Shown here: piece after piece, positions 53,161 to 61,441 of the stretch
How positions within the stretch are numbered: the first letter of the stretch is position 1
Layout: every line of letters begins with the position of its first letter
Assembly: GCA_964580055.1 (NCBI GenBank)
Contig: CAZOJI010000018.1
Location: 1-64,000 of the forward strand
Origin: JBDGYW01 sp964580055
GTDB taxonomy: Bacteria > Gemmatimonadota > Gemmatimonadetes > Gemmatimonadales > GWC2-71-9
Length of the DNA stretch: 64,000 bases
Reading direction: 5' to 3'
The notes under the pieces: generated by a model
The model's input: only the letters and a program-made list of their open reading frames with translations
Database searches by the model: none
What the model was told of the DNA's origin: nothing
Translations under genes and position numbers: made by a program

Positions 53161-54110
53161 CCGCCCTGGTCCTCCGCGTAGGCTCGTATGATCTCCCGCA
53201 CCAGTCGATGGCGGACCACGTCGCCCTCGTCCAAGTAGCAGAAAGCTACTCCTTCTATTCCGGGCAGAATGCGCTCCACGTGGACAAGGCCCGACTCCTC
53301 TCTGCTGGGTAGATCGATCTGGGTCTTGTCCCCAATGATCACCGCGCGGGAATTGAGCCCCAGGCGCGTCAAACACATCTTCATCTGGCCGCCGGTGACG
53401 TTTTGCGCCTCGTCAATGATCACGAAGGCATCGGCGAGCGTGCGCCCCCGCATGTAACCGATCGGAGCAATCTCGATAGTCCGAGCGTCCAGGGCCTTCT
53501 GAACCTTTACGGCAGGCATCATCACCTCGAGCGCGTCGTAGAGGGGCCGAAGGTAAGGATCAACCTTTGCCTGCAAATCGCCCGGCAAGAACCCTAAGCG
53601 CTCGCCTGCCTCGACGGCGGGCCGAGCGAGCACGAGACGTTGTACACGCTTTCTCGAGAGCGCCTCAACGCCCATCGCTACCGCCAGATAGGTCTTGCCG
53701 GTTCCGGCTGGACCGATACCAATGACGATCTCGTTTTCGCGCATCGCTTCTACATATGCGCGCTGGCCCGGGCTCTTCGGCTGAATGATCTTGCGAGTGC
53801 CGGGCAAGACGATTTTCGCGTTGCCGTTCTCACCAACGGCAGCCGTACTGTCGGGATCGTCCGCCAGCCGCCTCACGTCGTCGGAAGTGATAGCTTCGCC
53901 GCCTCTGGCCTGGTCGATCAGGACGCTCACTAGCTTCGAGGCGTGCTCAACCGCCTCGATATCACCTGCCAAGGTAACGAAATCGCCGCGCAACGAAACT
54001 CGCACACCGGTTGCCTGCTCCAACTCCAAAAGGTTCGCATCGTTAACCCCGGCCAATGTCAGCATGTCGGCGCCCTCAGCGGACAGCCTGTGCGTAATCT
54101 CTTCGCTCAC
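53157..54110 (-). CDS. phoH: PhoH-like ATPase
   Basis: 317 residues from GTG 54110, which overlaps the aspS stop by 4 nt. It has a short KH-like N-terminus, then a P-loop domain with Walker A GPAGTGKTYLAVAMG, the LVLARPAVEAGERLGFLPGDL and GYMRGRTLADAFVIIDEAQN (Walker B) motifs, and TRLGLNSRAVIIGDKTQIDLP. PhoH proteins are RNA helicase/ATPase-like and are constantly linked with ybeY, suggesting RNA or ribosome work. It precedes pgpH by a 4-nt overlap. Confidence 0.95.
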   Translation of the reverse strand: MSEEITHRLSAEGADMLTLAGVNDANLLELEQATGVRVSLRGDFVTLAGDIEAVEHASKLVSVLIDQARGGEAITSDDVRRLADDPDSTAAVGENGNAKIVLPGTRKIIQPKSPGQRAYVEAMRENEIVIGIGPAGTGKTYLAVAMGVEALSRKRVQRLVLARPAVEAGERLGFLPGDLQAKVDPYLRPLYDALEVMMPAVKVQKALDARTIEIAPIGYMRGRTLADAFVIIDEAQNVTGGQMKMCLTRLGLNSRAVIIGDKTQIDLPSREESGLVHVERILPGIEGVAFCYLDEGDVVRHRLVREIIRAYAEDQGG

Positions 54111-55876
54111 GGAACTCGCTTGGCAAGGCCCAGGTCGCTCAACTCTGCCGGGTCCACGGCGCACGGAGCATCCTCGAAAAGCGCACGCGCAGCAGTAGTC
54201 TTTGGAAACGCGATAACGTCTCTGATGCTTTCCGCTCCGGCGAGTAACATGGCCACGCGGTCAAAACCGATGGCGCACCCTCCGTGCGGCGGAGCCCCGG
54301 CCCTTAGTCCCGTCAGCAGGAAGCCGAATCGGTCCTCTGCATCTTCGCGTGAGATTCCCATGACTCCCAGCACCCGAAGCTGCAGCTCGGCGTCGGTTAT
54401 CCGGATCGATCCACTCCCCAGCTCCACTCCATTGTAGACGATGTCATAATGCTGTGCACGCACCCGAGCGTAATCCTCTGCGGCCAGGGCTTCGAGATCA
54501 TCGGTGCGCGGTGCCGTGAAGGGATGGTGGGCAAAGATCCAGTTGCCCGTTTCCAGGTCGCGCTCGAACAGGGGGAAGTCCTCGATCCATGCAAAAGCAT
54601 GGTTCGACTGTGGCAACACGTCCAACATCTGTATTGCGCGTCGTCGCACTCTGTCGAGTGCTGGCGAAACGACGGCATCAGGACCCGCTGTTGCAACGAG
54701 GAGATCGCCGTCCGCCAACTCTGCGAGGTCCGCCGAGATACCCTGCAGTTTTGAAAGGGGGCCGGAGAAGGAATCGCCGGTTCGTTTCAGAGTCGCGAGC
54801 CCCCCGCAACCTGAGTCCTTCGCGACCTGGGCGAGCTGGTCGATGGATTTTCGAGAAAGCCGCGCACCACTGTGGATCCGTATGCCTCTTACCCTCTCAC
54901 CTCTGTCGATAGCCTCCTCGAATGCCTGGAATCCGCGGCCACTCACCATTTCGCCAAGGTCGGCGATAACAAACCCGAAGCGCAGATCCGGCTTGTCAGT
55001 GCCATAACGCTCCATCGCTTCCGCGTATCGCATTCGTCTGAAAGGCGCCGTAACCTGGTGACCGGCCTCGTCCCATAGCGCTACCAGGACCGACTCGACC
55101 GCCGCGTAGATATCTTCGGGGGACACGAACGAAGCCTCGAGATCGATCTGAGTGAACTCAGGCTGCCGATCCGCCCTCAAGTCTTCGTCTCGAAAGCAGC
55201 GCGCCAACTGGAAGTAGCGATCCAGCCCCGAAACCATCAACAACTGTTTATAGATCTGCGGTGACTGCGGTAGCGCGTAGAATTGACCGGGGTGCACACT
55301 CGAAGGCACCAGATAGTCCCGCGCCCCCTCAGGCGTTGGCCGGGTCAATATCGGGGTCTCGACCTCGTAGAACTCGTGCTCCGTTAGTACAGCCCTGGTG
55401 CGCTGTAGTAGTCGATGTCTCAAAGCCAGATTGCGGATCATCTCCGGCCGGCGGAGATCGAGATGACGGTGTTGTAGCCTCAACTCCTCTGCCGGCGGCT
55501 CTTCGCCCTTGGTGCGCCACACCGGAATCGGCGGCGTAGCTCCCGGGCCCACAACGTGGAGGTCAGTCCCCCTGACCTCCACGTCTCCCGTCGGCATTTC
55601 GGGGTTTCGAGCGTCAGGAGGCCTGAGCGTAACGACGCCGGTGACCAGTACCACGGATTCCGAGCCGACTGTCGTCGCCTTCTCGAGTACGTCCTCCGAA
55701 GTCCAATCTGGGCCGAATGAAACCTGGACGAGCCCATCACGATCACGCAGGTCGAAAAACACCAGACCCCCGAGATCCCTGCGGCGATGCAACCAGCCAC
55801 CGAGGCGTACCTCCAGGCCCTCATGATTGCCGCGCAGCGATCCGCACAGATGGCTGCGCATTGCCGTGGCACTCAT
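54107..55876 (-). CDS. aspS: Aspartyl-tRNA synthetase
   Basis: Class II synthetase charging tRNA-Asp. 589 residues: OB anticodon domain (about 1-110), motif 2 FRDEDLRADRQPEFTQID, the bacterial GAD insertion (about 290-420), and motif 3 GGCAIGFDRVAML. Bacterial type, standard length. Whether it is discriminating or also charges tRNA-Asn cannot be told by eye. It heads the large minus-strand directon. An ATG at 55861 (MRSHLCG) would match the usual N-terminus better; a GATAAT hexamer sits directly before ATG 55876. Confidence 0.96.
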   Translation of the reverse strand: MSATAMRSHLCGSLRGNHEGLEVRLGGWLHRRRDLGGLVFFDLRDRDGLVQVSFGPDWTSEDVLEKATTVGSESVVLVTGVVTLRPPDARNPEMPTGDVEVRGTDLHVVGPGATPPIPVWRTKGEEPPAEELRLQHRHLDLRRPEMIRNLALRHRLLQRTRAVLTEHEFYEVETPILTRPTPEGARDYLVPSSVHPGQFYALPQSPQIYKQLLMVSGLDRYFQLARCFRDEDLRADRQPEFTQIDLEASFVSPEDIYAAVESVLVALWDEAGHQVTAPFRRMRYAEAMERYGTDKPDLRFGFVIADLGEMVSGRGFQAFEEAIDRGERVRGIRIHSGARLSRKSIDQLAQVAKDSGCGGLATLKRTGDSFSGPLSKLQGISADLAELADGDLLVATAGPDAVVSPALDRVRRRAIQMLDVLPQSNHAFAWIEDFPLFERDLETGNWIFAHHPFTAPRTDDLEALAAEDYARVRAQHYDIVYNGVELGSGSIRITDAELQLRVLGVMGISREDAEDRFGFLLTGLRAGAPPHGGCAIGFDRVAMLLAGAESIRDVIAFPKTTAARALFEDAPCAVDPAELSDLGLAKRVP

Positions 55877-56085
55877 CTATTATCGCCCGGCAATTGGGTA
55901 AATACGCTGACAATCCGAATAGTGAGGCTCCTTACAACAAGTGGCAAAAGCAAACTCGGCTCGGCGACAACCCGAGGAGGGGCTGCCTCCGAGCCGGACC
56001 CAACGCGACTTGCACAACATAACGCCCTCGTTGACGCCGCATCAAGACGCAGCTTGACAGCCAGATTCGCCGCCGCGAACCTTCC

Positions 56086-56985
56086 GTGATGCGCACGGCA
56101 CTCTTCCTGATCGCATTGAATCTGTTCGGCTGTCAACTGGTCTGCCAGGCACCGCGATCCGCAAACCTGTGGCGTGTCACTGCCGCGGCTCTAACCGAAC
56201 CTCCTGCTCTCCAATACGGCCCGACGGGGGCCGCCTGGAATCCTGCTGCGGAAGTGCGGCCATCGGAGCTCGCGGCGGCCATCGACTTTTTGCAGACCCC
56301 GAACGTCATCGGGCTGTCCAGCGTTCTCTTTGGAGCAACACGGGCAGTCGGCACGAATGGCAGGATTGGTGTAGTTGGCGGGAGAACCGAGGTTCGCGAT
56401 CTCGTGAGGACCACGAGTTCGCCGACGAGCCAGGGAAGCATCCCGGTATTCGAGCAGTTCCTCGGTGCCACCTGGAAATACGCAATCAGTCGCTTTGCCC
56501 TTGGCGGTTCGTTGATGCTGCACCACGAGCGTTTCGACTACGAACGTGACCATGGTTTCACGATGGATTTCGGGGTGCGGTATCGTGCGTCCTCCCGAGT
56601 CGCAATCGCCGCGGCCACCCACTTCCTACCCATAGAGCTGAGCGGCCGTGAAGCCACCGACTACTACGCCGGATTCGAATACCTGGCGGCACCGCATTTC
56701 TCAATCGGTAGCGTGGCCGCGAGTCTTGCAATCCGCTATGGAGTCACGTACAGTGCCGCGGAGCGGTGGGACCACATGCTGAGCGGGGGCCTGGACATCG
56801 GTGGGCACTTCGGAGTGGACGCGAGCCTGGTGCGTGAAGCCGGTATCGAGTCGGCCGGATGGCGGCCCGCCGTCTCTGCATCCGTCCTTTTGGGCAGATA
56901 TCGACTCGGAATGGCCAGGAGCAGCGGCCTCAACGAGCTCGGTGCCACGTACCGAATCGGTCTCGATGTTGTCGTGTTTCAGTGA
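56086..56985 (+). CDS. PorV/UPF0164-like outer-membrane beta-barrel protein
   Basis: 299 residues with a signal peptide, then a stretch of paired amphipathic strands (YGPTGAAWNPAAEV, GIGV-like GRIGVVGGRTEVRD, FGVRYRASSRVAIAAATHFLP, GATYRIGLDVVVFQ at the end). The early segment (YGPTGAAWNPAA) resembles the NPA motif of PorV/UPF0164-type long barrels. No ligand known. The start is GTG 56086 or the adjoining ATG 56089. Its stop overlaps rlmN by 4 nt (GTGA), an unexpected coupling of a barrel protein to an RNA methylase. Confidence 0.75.
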   Translation: MMRTALFLIALNLFGCQLVCQAPRSANLWRVTAAALTEPPALQYGPTGAAWNPAAEVRPSELAAAIDFLQTPNVIGLSSVLFGATRAVGTNGRIGVVGGRTEVRDLVRTTSSPTSQGSIPVFEQFLGATWKYAISRFALGGSLMLHHERFDYERDHGFTMDFGVRYRASSRVAIAAATHFLPIELSGREATDYYAGFEYLAAPHFSIGSVAASLAIRYGVTYSAAERWDHMLSGGLDIGGHFGVDASLVREAGIESAGWRPAVSASVLLGRYRLGMARSSGLNELGATYRIGLDVVVFQ

Positions 56986-58043
56986 ATATCCTGGATCAGA
57001 CTCCCGAAAACGCCGAACGTATGATCGCTGACTGGGCTGCGCAGCGCGGCTTGCCCGCGTACCGGACACGTCAGATACTCCCCAGATTGTGGCAGCGGCC
57101 AGCGGGCTCCTGGCAACAATGTTCCGATCTTCCCAAGGATTTGATTGCCGCATTGGAAACAGCGTTTCCGCTTTACCGCCTCAATCAGAAGGACATTCGC
57201 GAATCGACCGACGGCACCGTCAAGTATCTCTGGGAAATGAGGGACGGTGCGACAGTGGAGTCGGTGATCATTCCCGAGCGACGTCGCAAGACCCTCTGTA
57301 TCTCATCCCAAGTCGGGTGCGTATTTGGGTGTTCGTTCTGCGCCACTGGGAAGATGGGCTTCATACGGAACCTCGATCCCTGGGAGATCGCGACTCAGGT
57401 GCGTGAACTCGCAATCGGCAAGAGCGGCGAGAGTGTCGGAAACGTTGTCTTCATGGGTATGGGCGAGCCTTTACACAATTGGGCATCCGTCGATGTTGCA
57501 CTCAGTATTCTGAACGACTCCAGGGGTATGGGCATAGGTGCCCGGCGCATTTGTGTCAGCACTGTGGGTATCGTACCCAAGCTGAAGAAGCTCGCCAAAC
57601 GTCCCGAGCAGTTCCGCCTCGCGGTTTCGCTTCACTCGCCATTTGGAGAGCGGCGGAGTCAACTGATGCCTGTCGAGCGCAGCTACCCGCTGGCGGATGT
57701 TCTTGGCACCCTGAGGGACTTTTCGCGCCGCATTACCTTCGAGTATGCATTGATCAAGGGATTCAACGACCGGAGAATCGATCTCGAAGAACTCGCCGCA
57801 ATCGCCAAACCCATCGGAGCTTTCGTCAATCTGCTGCCACTGCACCCTGTCGGAGAAGAGCGATTTCGTTCACCCTCGCATCGCGAGATTCAAAGCTTCG
57901 CCTCGGGCCTGCGCAGCCTCGGAGTCACCGTCAGTGTGAGGCGCAGCCGTGGTCTGGACATAAACGCCGCGTGCGGCCAGTTATGGTCTGACGTCGTGCG
58001 TTCCGGCAAGGTCGCGCCCAAGCAAGACCGTGATATCCAGTAG
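56982..58043 (+). CDS. rlmN: Dual-specificity 23S/tRNA A-2 methyltransferase RlmN
   Basis: Radical SAM enzyme that makes m2A2503 in 23S rRNA and m2A37 in tRNA. 353 residues from GTG 56982, fused by a 4-nt overlap to the previous stop. It has CVFGCSFCATGKMGF (the 4Fe-4S CxxxCxxC), FMGMGEPLHNW, RICVSTVGIVP, LAVSLHSP, and the C-terminal catalytic Cys in INAACGQL. It should act in the cytoplasm. Its last 63 nt are antisense to the LytR_C gene. Confidence 0.96.
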   Translation: MNILDQTPENAERMIADWAAQRGLPAYRTRQILPRLWQRPAGSWQQCSDLPKDLIAALETAFPLYRLNQKDIRESTDGTVKYLWEMRDGATVESVIIPERRRKTLCISSQVGCVFGCSFCATGKMGFIRNLDPWEIATQVRELAIGKSGESVGNVVFMGMGEPLHNWASVDVALSILNDSRGMGIGARRICVSTVGIVPKLKKLAKRPEQFRLAVSLHSPFGERRSQLMPVERSYPLADVLGTLRDFSRRITFEYALIKGFNDRRIDLEELAAIAKPIGAFVNLLPLHPVGEERFRSPSHREIQSFASGLRSLGVTVSVRRSRGLDINAACGQLWSDVVRSGKVAPKQDRDIQ

Positions 58044-58403
58044 GAGCGAGGAGTCCGTTTCCACCAATACGCGCCCGGCTGTCAGTGCTTCGAGGACCGG
58101 CGTGGCCACAGTGGAGTCTCCGCGACGCACGACGATCAGAGTTGAATCAAGGTCGTCTTCGCGCGCCGTTCCGAAATAAACGACGTCGATCCCGGCCCTT
58201 CGGAGTACACCGGTCGTTCTCCGAGCCAACCCGTCCACGCGCGTCGCATTCAGCACTTCCACCTGGAGGTCGACATTCTCGCCAGGTATCGGAAGCGTTC
58301 GCGGCGGAGCCTCTCTTGGTCGTGACAGCCACAAAGCAATCAAGGCTGCCAGCGTCAGGAGTGCCCCGAAACCTATCGAAACCCGCCGACGAGGGAGTTC
58401 CAA
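57981..58403 (-). CDS. Membrane protein with LytR C-terminal (LytR_C) domain
   Basis: 140 residues: an N-terminal transmembrane helix (GFGALLTLAALIALWLS) and one LytR_C domain, with VDLQVEVLNATRVDGLARRTTGVLRRAGIDVVYFG its hallmark. There is no LytR catalytic domain, so it is likely a periplasmic cell-wall accessory. It overlaps yqeK by 31 nt at its start and rlmN by 63 nt at its 3' end on the opposite strand. Confidence 0.88.
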   Translation of the reverse strand: MELPRRRVSIGFGALLTLAALIALWLSRPREAPPRTLPIPGENVDLQVEVLNATRVDGLARRTTGVLRRAGIDVVYFGTAREDDLDSTLIVVRRGDSTVATPVLEALTAGRVLVETDSSLLLDITVLLGRDLAGTHDVRP

Positions 58404-58927
58404 AACTCGGTCGTCTCCTTCAACAGCGGGAGTTCATGAAAAATAGCGTCGGTCAGACGCTCAGCCGCTACGGCGAGGAGCACGCCCTCCAGATCGGCGG
58501 GCACCCTGCGGGATAGTCGCTCATGGTACGCGCTATGAAAGCTCCTGCCACCCTCGAGGTAGTCTGCCAGGAAGAGGATCTTACCTACCGTCTCCCAATG
58601 AGCATAACCTACACTATGGTACCGGACGGCGTCGAGCACGCCCGAGTCTCTCTCACCCAGCTTCTCAGCCATCGCCGCCGCCGCAGGACCATGCCTGAGC
58701 GCAGGTACGTTCCACCACTCGGCCGCCAGTTCGTTCAACACGGAGACCGGCGCGTCTTTGAGTGAGTCATGAAGCACGACAGCCTTGTGCCACCTGGCAC
58801 GTTCGGAATCCGGTACCGCCATCTCTTCAGCCCAAGCTGACACCAATCTCGCAACGCCATCCACATGGGCGCGACGCGATTCCTTTATGTGCGCCCATCT
58901 AGGAAGCTCGACGGTGGTTTGCTGCAT
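58373..58927 (-). CDS. yqeK: YqeK-like HD-domain hydrolase
   Basis: 184 residues from ATG 58927 (GGGAG upstream). It is an HD phosphohydrolase: His in ESRRAHVDGVARL, HD pair in VLHDSLKDAP, then HGPAAAAMA and RYHSVGYAHWETVGKILFLADYLEGGRSF, the YqeK pattern. Characterised YqeK hydrolyses diadenosine tetraphosphate and similar compounds. Usually next to nadD and rsfS; here it is between panC and a LytR_C gene instead. Confidence 0.85.
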   Translation of the reverse strand: MQQTTVELPRWAHIKESRRAHVDGVARLVSAWAEEMAVPDSERARWHKAVVLHDSLKDAPVSVLNELAAEWWNVPALRHGPAAAAMAEKLGERDSGVLDAVRYHSVGYAHWETVGKILFLADYLEGGRSFHSAYHERLSRRVPADLEGVLLAVAAERLTDAIFHELPLLKETTEFWNSLVGGFR

Positions 58928-58943
58928 AGCACGCGCTCCCGTG

Positions 58944-59819
58944 CTACACATTTACCTTCTCGTCACCGGACAACCCCTCTCCGATCACTATATTGTCGAT
59001 TAAACGCGCATTTCCGAGTCGAGCCGCGACCGCCAGTATCGAGTCCTGGCTCGCTGAGTGCACAGTGGAGAGCGTCTCTGAATCCACTATCTCGGCGTAT
59101 TCCAGTTCAACCTGCGGCTCAGTTGTGAGAACCTCATTGAGTCGCGCCAACAGCAGTTTTGGATTGCGGCATCCGTCGACGAACCTTTGATGCGCAGCTT
59201 CGAGTGCTCGCGACAGAATGGGGGCCGCGCGGCGCTCGCCCGGCTTCAGGTATGCATTACGCGAACTCATTGCGAGGCCATCATGTTCCCGAACCGTGGG
59301 CGCGACAGCCACGTCGACGGGGAAGTTCAGATCATGAGCCATCCTCCGAATCAGCATTGCCTGCTGGGCGTCCTTTCGCCCAAACACAGCCACGTCGGGC
59401 TCGACTATGTTGAAGAGCTTGGCAACGACAGTGAGCACACCTTCGAAATGACCGGGGCGCCGGGGACCGCAGAGAGAATCGGCCATTTTTCCGGGGGAAA
59501 GGAGTATCTCGGGATCCGACGGGTACAGGGCCGTGACATCGGGAACGAAGACACAATCCACTCCTCGCTCCTCGGCGAGCCGCCTATCTCGATCGACGTC
59601 GCGCGGATAGGTGGCGTAGTCCTCGCCAGGACCGAACTGGATCGGATTGACGAATATGCTCATCACCACGACGTCGGCCGCCCTTACCGCGTGATCCACG
59701 AGCCGCAGGTGGCCTTCATGCAGGTACCCCATAGTTGGCACCAGCGCGATCGTGCGGCCGCTGACGCGAGCGTCTCTCGACCATGACCGCATATCAGAGG
59801 GGCCGGTGATTTCGAGCAT
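58944..59819 (-). CDS. panC: Pantothenate synthetase
   Basis: Joins pantoate and beta-alanine with ATP to make pantothenate. 291 residues from ATG 59819. It has the nucleotide-binding PTMGYLHEGHLRLV, FVNPIQFGPGEDYATYPRD, VVAKLFNIVEPDVAVFGRKDAQQ and REHDGLAMSSRNAYL blocks. The frame runs further back, but the chosen start lies directly after panB (2 nt gap), and panB-panC coupling is widespread. Confidence 0.96.
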   Translation of the reverse strand: MLEITGPSDMRSWSRDARVSGRTIALVPTMGYLHEGHLRLVDHAVRAADVVVMSIFVNPIQFGPGEDYATYPRDVDRDRRLAEERGVDCVFVPDVTALYPSDPEILLSPGKMADSLCGPRRPGHFEGVLTVVAKLFNIVEPDVAVFGRKDAQQAMLIRRMAHDLNFPVDVAVAPTVREHDGLAMSSRNAYLKPGERRAAPILSRALEAAHQRFVDGCRNPKLLLARLNEVLTTEPQVELEYAEIVDSETLSTVHSASQDSILAVAARLGNARLIDNIVIGEGLSGDEKVNV

Positions 59820-59821
59820 TG

Positions 59822-60634
59822 CTAATCGTAAGTGTGCTCTTGGGCCGGATAGATCCCGCCTCGCACTTCGGCGGCGTAGCATCGCACGGCGCTCCGTACA
59901 TCCTCCGCCATGTCGGCATATCGCTTCAGAAACTTGGCTTGAAACCGATCGTTGAGCCCCAGCATATCGTGCAGCACCAATACTTGCCCGTCGCAGTCAG
60001 GTCCCGACCCAATTCCGATTGTGGGAATGCTGATGGCTCGAGTGACAGCGTCGGCGACATCGGAAGGCATGAGTTCCAGGACCAGGCTGAACGCGCCTGC
60101 GTCCTCCAACGCTCGTGCCGATTCAATGATACGATCTGCGTCTCCCGCCTCCCTCCCCTGTACCCGATGCCCTCCGATGGCGTGCACAGACTGAGGAGTG
60201 AATCCGAGATGACCCATCACCGGTATCCCTATGTCCACCAACGCCTTCACCGCCGGGATTACCGGTCCTCCTCCCTCCAGCTTCACTGCCTCCGCGCCCG
60301 TCTCTTTCAAAACCCTACCGCAGTTGCGCTTGGCATCCTCAACAGACACCTGAAAGCTCAAATACGGCATGTCGACAACGAGCAGTGCATGTCTAACACC
60401 CTTACGGACGATCCTGCCATGGTAGATCATCTGGTCGAGTGTAGCCGACAGAGTCGTCTCCTCACCGCATAACACCGAGTTGACCGAATCTCCGACCAAA
60501 ACCACGTCTACGCCGCCATCATCGACCAGCGCTCCAAAAAGCGCGTCGTAGGCGGTGATCATGACTATCTTATGACCCTCTCTGCTCATGCGCCCCAGGT
60601 CTCTGGTGCGAATACGCCTGCGTTCAGCCATCAT
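59822..60634 (-). CDS. panB: 3-methyl-2-oxobutanoate hydroxymethyltransferase
   Basis: First committed step to pantothenate: transfers a hydroxymethyl group from methylene-THF to ketoisovalerate. 270 residues from ATG 60634 (a second ATG follows at once). It has ITAYDALFGALVDDGGVD, LVGDSVNSVLCGEETT, the metal/substrate blocks, LEGGGPVIPAVKALVDIGIPVMGHLGFTPQ and GIGSGPDCDGQVLVLHD. It overlaps the folK end by 11 nt and precedes panC by 2 nt. Confidence 0.95.
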   Translation of the reverse strand: MMAERRRIRTRDLGRMSREGHKIVMITAYDALFGALVDDGGVDVVLVGDSVNSVLCGEETTLSATLDQMIYHGRIVRKGVRHALLVVDMPYLSFQVSVEDAKRNCGRVLKETGAEAVKLEGGGPVIPAVKALVDIGIPVMGHLGFTPQSVHAIGGHRVQGREAGDADRIIESARALEDAGAFSLVLELMPSDVADAVTRAISIPTIGIGSGPDCDGQVLVLHDMLGLNDRFQAKFLKRYADMAEDVRSAVRCYAAEVRGGIYPAQEHTYD

Positions 60635-61043
60635 ACCGCCCCAACTCCGCCATCTCACGTTGCCAGAAGCCGCGCCTCTGCAACTCGGGATGCGGCAAGA
60701 TCAAGTCCTTTGCTCTCTCCACACGGTCTCCAAAACGGACGATGTCCAAGTCCAGTGTGCGCGCGGCCCACCGCTCGAGTCGAACGCGGCCCGCTTCGCA
60801 TTCGATAGCGTGACAGTGAGTGAGGAGCTCCCTTGGCGAGAGTTCTGTGTCGAGCAGCACCATTTGGTTGAGATATGGACCTTGTTTTCCGGGACCTATC
60901 GGTGCCGTCTCCTCGATTTTGCTCTCCGCCAAAAGCCTGGTCCCGGGCAATCGGGACAATCGATCGCGTGCATGTGCGAGAAACCAGTGACGGTCACCCA
61001 GGTTCGAGCCCAAAGCCACATAGGCTCGCTCGGACCTTTTCAC
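60624..61043 (-). CDS. folK: 2-amino-4-hydroxy-6-hydroxymethyldihydropteridine pyrophosphokinase
   Basis: Folate pathway kinase. 139 residues with ALGSNLGDRHWFL, the GPYLNQMVLLDTELSP block, RTLDLDIVRFGD (Mg-binding Asp) and LPHPELQRRGFW. Overlaps folB by 4 nt and panB by 11 nt, so folate and pantothenate genes share one transcript, sensible because PanB uses a folate cofactor. Confidence 0.95.
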   Translation of the reverse strand: MKRSERAYVALGSNLGDRHWFLAHARDRLSRLPGTRLLAESKIEETAPIGPGKQGPYLNQMVLLDTELSPRELLTHCHAIECEAGRVRLERWAARTLDLDIVRFGDRVERAKDLILPHPELQRRGFWQREMAELGRYDG

Positions 61044-61411
61044 CGTTCCCGTTGCCTGTCAATCACTACCTCGACGTGATCGACCGGCCCATCAAGCGGC
61101 GCATGCGGCTTTCGCGCCGCCACTCTCGCCCTCTCGACCCCATCCACAGCCAACGCCCTCGCGGCCACCTTCTCACAGAGGGCCTCGAGAACTCTGTGGT
61201 GACTGGAGATCACCGTCTCGTTGACGATGCCGTAGAGGTAACGATAGTCTAGCAGCGCATCAGGTGAATCGTTGGCACCGGCACGACGTAGCGAGAGCCA
61301 GACGGTGAGGTCAAGCTCCAGCGGTTGGGGAACGTGTTGCTCGTGGGGGAGTAGCCCGACGCACGTATGAAACCGCATCCCCTTCAGGGATATGTTATCC
61401 TGTTCTGACAC
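61040..61411 (-). CDS. folB: Dihydroneopterin aldolase
   Basis: 123-residue tunnelling-fold enzyme of folate synthesis. It has MRFHTCVGLLPHEQHVPQPLELDLTV, LDYRYLYGIVNETV (substrate Tyr) and the C-terminal VARKPHAPLDGPVDHVEVVI. ATG 61411; 4-nt overlap with folK downstream. The MCP-like gene ends 30 nt upstream, so co-transcription with that sensor gene is possible. Confidence 0.94.
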   Translation of the reverse strand: MSEQDNISLKGMRFHTCVGLLPHEQHVPQPLELDLTVWLSLRRAGANDSPDALLDYRYLYGIVNETVISSHHRVLEALCEKVAARALAVDGVERARVAARKPHAPLDGPVDHVEVVIDRQRER

Positions 61412-61441
61412 GTGCGAATGGTACAGCGACTCGCCGCATTC

